From CAZVLQ01 sp964628185 (GTDB lineage: Bacteria; Pseudomonadota; Zetaproteobacteria; Mariprofundales; Mariprofundaceae): DNA of 64,000 nt. Both the position numbers and the translations under genes were made by a program. The stretch lies in the NCBI GenBank assembly GCA_964628185.1, contig CAZVLQ010000007.1, forward strand, positions 26,146 through 90,145, read 5' to 3'. Under the pieces are notes generated by a model. The model ran no database searches. It was not told the DNA's origin and saw only the letters and a program-made list of their open reading frames with translations. Shown one piece after another: positions 59,967-64,000 of the stretch (position 1 is the first letter of the stretch; the number at the start of each line of letters is the position of its first letter).

Positions 59967-61249
59967 GGTTTGCAAGTGGCTCCATGATTTCCGGTGCGGT
60001 CGAGCGCCTGCTGCCGGGTGGTGATGCCCTGGTTCGCTGCCAGGAGGGGTGCGTCCTTGTGAGCAACGCGGTTCCCGGTGATACGGTTACATGCAGGATT
60101 GACGGGAAGCGACGGGGGGTGTTCCGCGCCCGTGTGACGGACGTTGACGCTGCCTCCCGCATGCGTACGGCCGCCAGGTGTACAGCAGCCGCCGGGTGTG
60201 GCGGCTGCGCGCTCCAGTTTCTTGCACCAGGCCGCCATGCCAAAGTCAAATCCACATGGGTGAGGGAGGCTTTCGCGCCTTTTTTCGAGAATGACACCGA
60301 CTGGATTCCCGTCAAGGGTGAAATCCCTCGCGGTCAGCGCCGGCGGGCGCGCTGGTGGTGCGGTTCGGATTGTCGGGGAAGATTTCTGGGCTTTCGTGCA
60401 AGGGCCAGTCATTCTCCGGTCCGCTCACCGGGCTGTGCGATGGTTCTCCCGCAGATGGACGCCCTGCGGCTGCATGTTCAGGACATGCTTCCGGACCCCG
60501 TCAGGTCCGTACGCCTTACAGGGCTCATTGATGGCATGTATGCCGTATTTGAAGGGGATGTTGATGCCATGCCTTCCGGCCTGGCAAGGGACCTGATGAA
60601 GCGTATCAATGAATGCGATCCGACGGTGCCGGTACAACTCTGGTGGCGCGGCCCGTCGGGATATGCACTCATGTCCACTTCCGTCCGGCCGCTGCACGAC
60701 CGGGTGCCGGCGGGGGGGGAGTGGGTGGAACTTGCCGCGGGGCCGGATGATTTTGTCCAGGGCCATGCACGGGGGAATGCCGATATGGTCCGCCAACTGC
60801 TTCATTGGGCGGGCAGGCCCCGTTTCGTGGCTGATTTCTTTTCCGGCATCGGCAATTTCTCGATTTCACTCGCCTGCGCCACGGGCGCGGTTGTCCGGGG
60901 CGCGGATGCCTCGGTTTCCAGTTGCCGCAGGGCGAACGCCAACGCGGGAAAATACGATCTGAATGCCCGCTATGATGCCGTAAACCTTTTCGCAGCCTTT
61001 GATCTCGGCGCCTATGCCGGGGCGGATGTACTGATTCTGGATCCCCCGCGCAAGGGCGCGATACGCATTTGCCGCAGCATGGGGGCGCTTCTGCCCGCCG
61101 CCATTATCATGGTGAACTGCGATGTGGCCAGCGGTGCCCGGGATGCACGTTGCCTGAGCGGCCAGGGCTACCGGTTGAGGGCTCTGCGCGCCTTTGACCT
61201 TTTTCCTGACAGCGGCCATGTGGAGGCCATGAGCCTGTGGCGACGTTAG
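59963..61249 (+). CDS. RumA/RlmD-type RNA 5-methyluridine methyltransferase
   Basis: 428 residues. A TRAM-like N-terminus (SGAVERLLPGGDALVR), an iron-sulfur cysteine group (Cys73, 79, 82 in CTAAAGCGGC, the fourth in SPGCAMV), the SAM site ADFFSGIGNFSIS and the DPPRKG motif are seen. The catalytic Cys is in MVNCDVASGARD, a divergent form of the usual SCNPAT-type wording. Substrate could be 23S rRNA or tRNA; the exact uridine cannot be told. It overlaps the neighbours by 4 and 13 bases. Confidence 0.85.
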   Translation: MRFASGSMISGAVERLLPGGDALVRCQEGCVLVSNAVPGDTVTCRIDGKRRGVFRARVTDVDAASRMRTAARCTAAAGCGGCALQFLAPGRHAKVKSTWVREAFAPFFENDTDWIPVKGEIPRGQRRRARWWCGSDCRGRFLGFRARASHSPVRSPGCAMVLPQMDALRLHVQDMLPDPVRSVRLTGLIDGMYAVFEGDVDAMPSGLARDLMKRINECDPTVPVQLWWRGPSGYALMSTSVRPLHDRVPAGGEWVELAAGPDDFVQGHARGNADMVRQLLHWAGRPRFVADFFSGIGNFSISLACATGAVVRGADASVSSCRRANANAGKYDLNARYDAVNLFAAFDLGAYAGADVLILDPPRKGAIRICRSMGALLPAAIIMVNCDVASGARDARCLSGQGYRLRALRAFDLFPDSGHVEAMSLWRR

Positions 61250-62766
61250 CCTCTCATACAATATCCGGGGCTGTCCGAATACTGCCCGGGCTGGCGCTTG
61301 TGCTGCTGACGGCGTGCCAGCCGGCCCTGCCGGATCAGGGAGAGGCCCGTATCGCGCTGGCGCAGATGCCGATGAGCCTCGATCCGCGCTATGCCACGGA
61401 TGCTGCATCCCATCGCGTCCAGCAATTACTGCACCGGGGGCTCGTGCGGTTGGATGCGCGTTTCCGGCCCATACCGGATGCCGCGGATCACTGGGCGCAT
61501 CCGGATGCGCTTACCTGGCGCTTTTTTATCCGGCCGGGACTGCGTTTCCATGATGGTACGCCGGTACGGGCCATGGATGCGGCGGCAACCCTGAATTCAA
61601 TCCTGGACACACAGAAGGCCAGCCCGTTGCGCGCCGGGTTTACAACCATTGGAGAGGTGAAGGCCGTCTCGGAGCGCGAATTGCTTATTCGCCTTGTGCG
61701 GCCGGACGCATCACTGCTTACCCGTCTGTCCGTTGGCATTCTGCCCGCCCGGCTGGCCTCGGGCGGCAATCAGGCCCGGCGAACGACAGGCTGCGGGCCC
61801 TGCCGGTTGCGTGCATGGGACCGCCGTGGCATCAGGCTTGAATGCGGAAAATCCGCTCATGTGCGTCGCCTTCGCTTTATCAGGGTCAAGGACCCGGTGA
61901 CGCGCTGCCTGAAGCTGGTGCAGGGCGAAATCGATTTTACCGAAAATGATCTGCCGCCGCATCTTCTGCCCTACCTGCGCCGCCAGCCCCGCTTGCGGAT
62001 CAGGAGCCTGCCGTCCACAACCTTTTCCTATATCGGCATGAACCTGCGTGATGCCATACTCGGGGATGTGCGCGTGCGCCGGGCGCTGGCCCTGGGCCTT
62101 GATCGGAAGCGGCTGAAGAAGGCGTTGTTTGGTGACCTGCCGCGCCTGGCTGAAACCGTAATCGTTCCGTCCCACTGGGCGGCGGCGCAACTGCCCGAAA
62201 CGCCGTTCGCACCGGCTGTTGCCGAACATCTGCTGGATCAGGCCGGCTATCCACGCAGGTCCGACGGTATACGCTTTACATTGAATTTCCGTACCAGCAC
62301 GGATCCGACCAGGCTCAGACTGGCCACGGCGATTGCCTCAATGTGGAAGAAAATCGGTATCCGGGTTTCCATCGAGTCGCTGGAGTGGGGCGGCTTCTAT
62401 GCCCGCATCAAGCGCGGTGATTTCCAGGTGTTTTCCCTGTCGTGGGTGGGCATTGTTGATCCGGATATCTACCGCTGGATTTTGCACTCGAAGATGTGGC
62501 CGCCGAAAGGGGCCAATCGCGGCCGTTACGCGAACCCGCAAGTGGATCAGTGGCTGGAGGCGGCAGGCAGGGCGGAAGATCGTGAACAAAGGCGATTGTT
62601 GTACACTCGCATTGAGAAGCAAATGGCAGCGGATCAGGTGTATATTCCACTATGGTACGAACCGGTAATTGCAGTGTCGGGGCCGCGCATTTCCGGATTT
62701 TCGCCCACTCCGGACGGAAGTCTGCTGGGATTACTGAAGGTTAAAATCCACCATGAGCAAAGGTAA
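61237..62766 (+). CDS. ABC transporter substrate-binding lipoprotein, family 5
   Basis: 509 residues. A signal peptide with lipobox LTAC (Cys27) is followed by a peptide/nickel-type SBP fold: LTWRFFIRPGLRFHDGTPV and YIGMNLRDAILGDVRVRRAL. The start is GTG 61237, inside the methyltransferase end. It stands alone without permease or ATPase. The ATPase pair at 27006-28951 is of the matching type but 33 kb away. Ligand unknown. Confidence 0.88.
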   Translation: MATLASHTISGAVRILPGLALVLLTACQPALPDQGEARIALAQMPMSLDPRYATDAASHRVQQLLHRGLVRLDARFRPIPDAADHWAHPDALTWRFFIRPGLRFHDGTPVRAMDAAATLNSILDTQKASPLRAGFTTIGEVKAVSERELLIRLVRPDASLLTRLSVGILPARLASGGNQARRTTGCGPCRLRAWDRRGIRLECGKSAHVRRLRFIRVKDPVTRCLKLVQGEIDFTENDLPPHLLPYLRRQPRLRIRSLPSTTFSYIGMNLRDAILGDVRVRRALALGLDRKRLKKALFGDLPRLAETVIVPSHWAAAQLPETPFAPAVAEHLLDQAGYPRRSDGIRFTLNFRTSTDPTRLRLATAIASMWKKIGIRVSIESLEWGGFYARIKRGDFQVFSLSWVGIVDPDIYRWILHSKMWPPKGANRGRYANPQVDQWLEAAGRAEDREQRRLLYTRIEKQMAADQVYIPLWYEPVIAVSGPRISGFSPTPDGSLLGLLKVKIHHEQR

Positions 62767-62862
62767 TTTGGGAAGGAACATCCGGAATTAACCGTAGAAT
62801 CTTCAAAGACCGGGATTACCGCGTCGGACTTTGCGGGCTAAGTCCATTGGTCTCGCTGGAAA

Positions 62863-63399
62863 TCAGGGGGATGTGTTGTAAGGCGAATTCAGGGTTAGGA
62901 TCGGAATCCCCTTGTCAAGAAGCCCATGAGCGAACGACTCGGTTTTGCTACCCGAAGAAGCGTGGATGAAAATCACTTCATCAGTCACAGCCACCACGAA
63001 ATCGTTGCGCTGTTCGGCCAGGGCCGCCGTCATACGGCGATGCTTTTTCTCAAAGGGTGAAAGGAGCAAAAGCCTTCCCTGATCCAAAGGTTGCTTCCAC
63101 GCAGCGGGGATGCGCATGCCTTCGATGGAGCGGGCCGGACAGATGATGATGGGTTGCGTGCCGCGCAGCAGGATGCGCAGGCATTCCTTTTCCACCGGGG
63201 TGTGAAAGCCGCTGATCACCGTTGTGCCTGCATCGCGTAAGGATCGGGCAAGATCATAGGCTTTCAGGATCAGATTGCCCGGGCATTTACGGGAACAGAA
63301 AAGAGCAAGTTTCTTTGACTGCAAGATGTCCTGATTGCCAAGCATATGAACCGGGTCATGCCATTCAGGCAGCAAGTGCGTATGTAAGGAACTATGCAT
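62863..63399 (-). CDS. DprA/Smf-like SLOG-domain protein
   Basis: 178 residues. A Rossmann-like SLOG segment reads LALFCSRKCPGNLILKAYD, followed by VISGFHTPVEKECLRILLRG, the equivalent of the DprA phosphate-binding region, and IIICPARSIEGMRIP. It lacks the SAM-like and winged-helix domains of full DprA. Function unknown; it may bind DNA or a nucleotide. I use ATG 63399; a TTG at 63402 adds one residue. It stands between the binding lipoprotein (convergent) and a GNAT gene on the same strand. Confidence 0.75.
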   Translation of the reverse strand: MHSSLHTHLLPEWHDPVHMLGNQDILQSKKLALFCSRKCPGNLILKAYDLARSLRDAGTTVISGFHTPVEKECLRILLRGTQPIIICPARSIEGMRIPAAWKQPLDQGRLLLLSPFEKKHRRMTAALAEQRNDFVVAVTDEVIFIHASSGSKTESFAHGLLDKGIPILTLNSPYNTSP

Positions 63400-63424
63400 C
63401 AAACGCGCCAGAGGTTCTCAGTCT

Positions 63425-63961
63425 CTACACAAGTTGTAGTTTATGTAGGTCAATGAATAAAACCGGATGATTGCTTTTCCGGTTACTATCCGTATCAAGC
63501 AATGTAAATCCACGACGCTCGTAGTATCGAACAGAAGATTTTTTCGAATCCACGACGAGAAAACGGCACCCGGTATTGGGCATGATATTTTCGATTACGT
63601 TTGCGATGGCCCACTGAATCAGTGCTTCGCCATAACGATGGTTTTGAAAATCCTGATGAACAGCCAGGCGTGCGATTTTCACGGCGGGTGATCTATTGTA
63701 TTTATTTGCCTCAATTACAGCATTACCAGCGCATTCAATCTCACTACAAATAAGCGTGATGTAGCCCAGGACGGGCGGGGATTTTATTCCTTGCTCAACA
63801 ATAACAAATGTTTTGGCAATGTTTTCCTGATGATAGGACTTTGCATGCTTTGTCAGGAAGGTTTTCAGGGGTGCATACTCAGCCTTGCCCAATGAAAATC
63901 CTGATACTCTATCATCAGGCTGAATTGGCCTGAGAATGACCTTATATGGTGGTTCAACCAA
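63425..63961 (-). CDS. GNAT acetyltransferase, probable TA-type toxin
   Basis: 178 residues, one GNAT domain. The CoA motif region is ARLAVHQDFQNHRYGEALIQ, and the C-terminal RYYERRGF is typical of the group. The N-terminal LGKAEYAPLKTFLTKHAKSY resembles TacT/AtaT-type toxins, which acetylate aminoacyl-tRNA. The start is TTG 63961; the codons before it run back in frame to a TAA at 63971-63973 that ends an upstream gene, so this could also be a broken continuation. The antitoxin would be upstream. AT-rich against the rest. Confidence 0.7.
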   Translation of the reverse strand: MVEPPYKVILRPIQPDDRVSGFSLGKAEYAPLKTFLTKHAKSYHQENIAKTFVIVEQGIKSPPVLGYITLICSEIECAGNAVIEANKYNRSPAVKIARLAVHQDFQNHRYGEALIQWAIANVIENIMPNTGCRFLVVDSKKSSVRYYERRGFTLLDTDSNRKSNHPVLFIDLHKLQLV

Positions 63962-63970
63962 TGAGACGAT

Positions 63971-64000
63971 TTACTTGGACTTGATTTCAGCGTATCCCTT
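63971..64000 (-). CDS. C-terminal end of an upstream gene
   Basis: Ten codons including TAA, ending in Ile-Lys-Ser-Lys, run off the right edge on the minus strand. The same frame continues three codons later into the GNAT gene. It could be the tail of an antitoxin gene or part of one interrupted gene. Nothing more can be said from nine residues. Confidence 0.35.
   Translation of the reverse strand, partial: KGYAEIKSK

Overview
The window is a dense, mostly housekeeping stretch of a Gram-negative bacterial chromosome. The RpoS-type sigma factor next to an NlpD-like protein, the leuS-lptE-holA order, BamA, RseP, Skp, the lipid A genes and the murA-his order point to the phylum Pseudomonadota. 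LpxI instead of LpxH, a type II homoserine kinase and an AmmeMemoRadiSam cluster fit lineages outside the enteric group. Zetaproteobacteria is my best guess, but it is only a guess. There is no rRNA, prophage, CRISPR array or complete insertion sequence.

Layout. 1-6226 (+): nlpD-like (cut by the window edge), rpoS, apt, tRNA-Arg(CCT), gyrA, serS. 6300-6505: a perfect CRP-type palindrome in front of an unrecognised 42-residue membrane peptide. 6650-19877 (-): murA-hisGDCB-hisH-[toxin-antitoxin]-hisA-hisF-dedA-memo-ammecr1-radical SAM-CBS, with a GAF/PP2C phosphatase beyond murA. The histidine operon is interrupted by a PIN/antitoxin pair with its own operator and by short-period repeats. 19945-24470: HPP and ClC membrane proteins, homoserine kinase, rhodanese, a gene-poor remnant, a HicAB pair, and a 251-bp TTAA-flanked hairpin element sitting on the hicB stop codon. 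24469-28951: htpG and a DNA glycosylase (-), two peptide-type ABC ATPases (+). 29135-36838 (+): leuS, lptE, holA, bioA, an ABC-2 exporter and ssb.

36984-52149 (+): an M50 protease, then a long envelope and translation block, rpsB-tsf-pyrH-frr-uppS-cdsA-dxr-rseP-bamA-skp-lpxD-fabZ-lpxA-lpxI-lpxB. It couples ribosome components, the isoprenoid carrier, phospholipid precursor, outer-membrane assembly and lipid A synthesis; most neighbours overlap or nearly touch. 52231-58428 (+): a TetR-regulated RND efflux operon with lipoprotein adaptor and TolC-type channel. 58425-62766: thioredoxin (-), a MidA-type methyltransferase, a RumA/RlmD-type RNA methyltransferase and a peptide-binding lipoprotein. 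62863-64000 (-): a DprA/SLOG-like protein, a GNAT protein resembling TA toxins, and the tail of a further gene.

The least ordinary items are the TTAA-flanked hairpin element, the CRP-controlled micro-protein, the toxin-antitoxin pair inside the his operon, two degenerate heptanucleotide arrays, and a holA gene with no standard start codon. I found no clearly new multigene system. The AmmeMemoRadiSam triad with its DedA and CBS neighbours is the best candidate for undescribed biochemistry.
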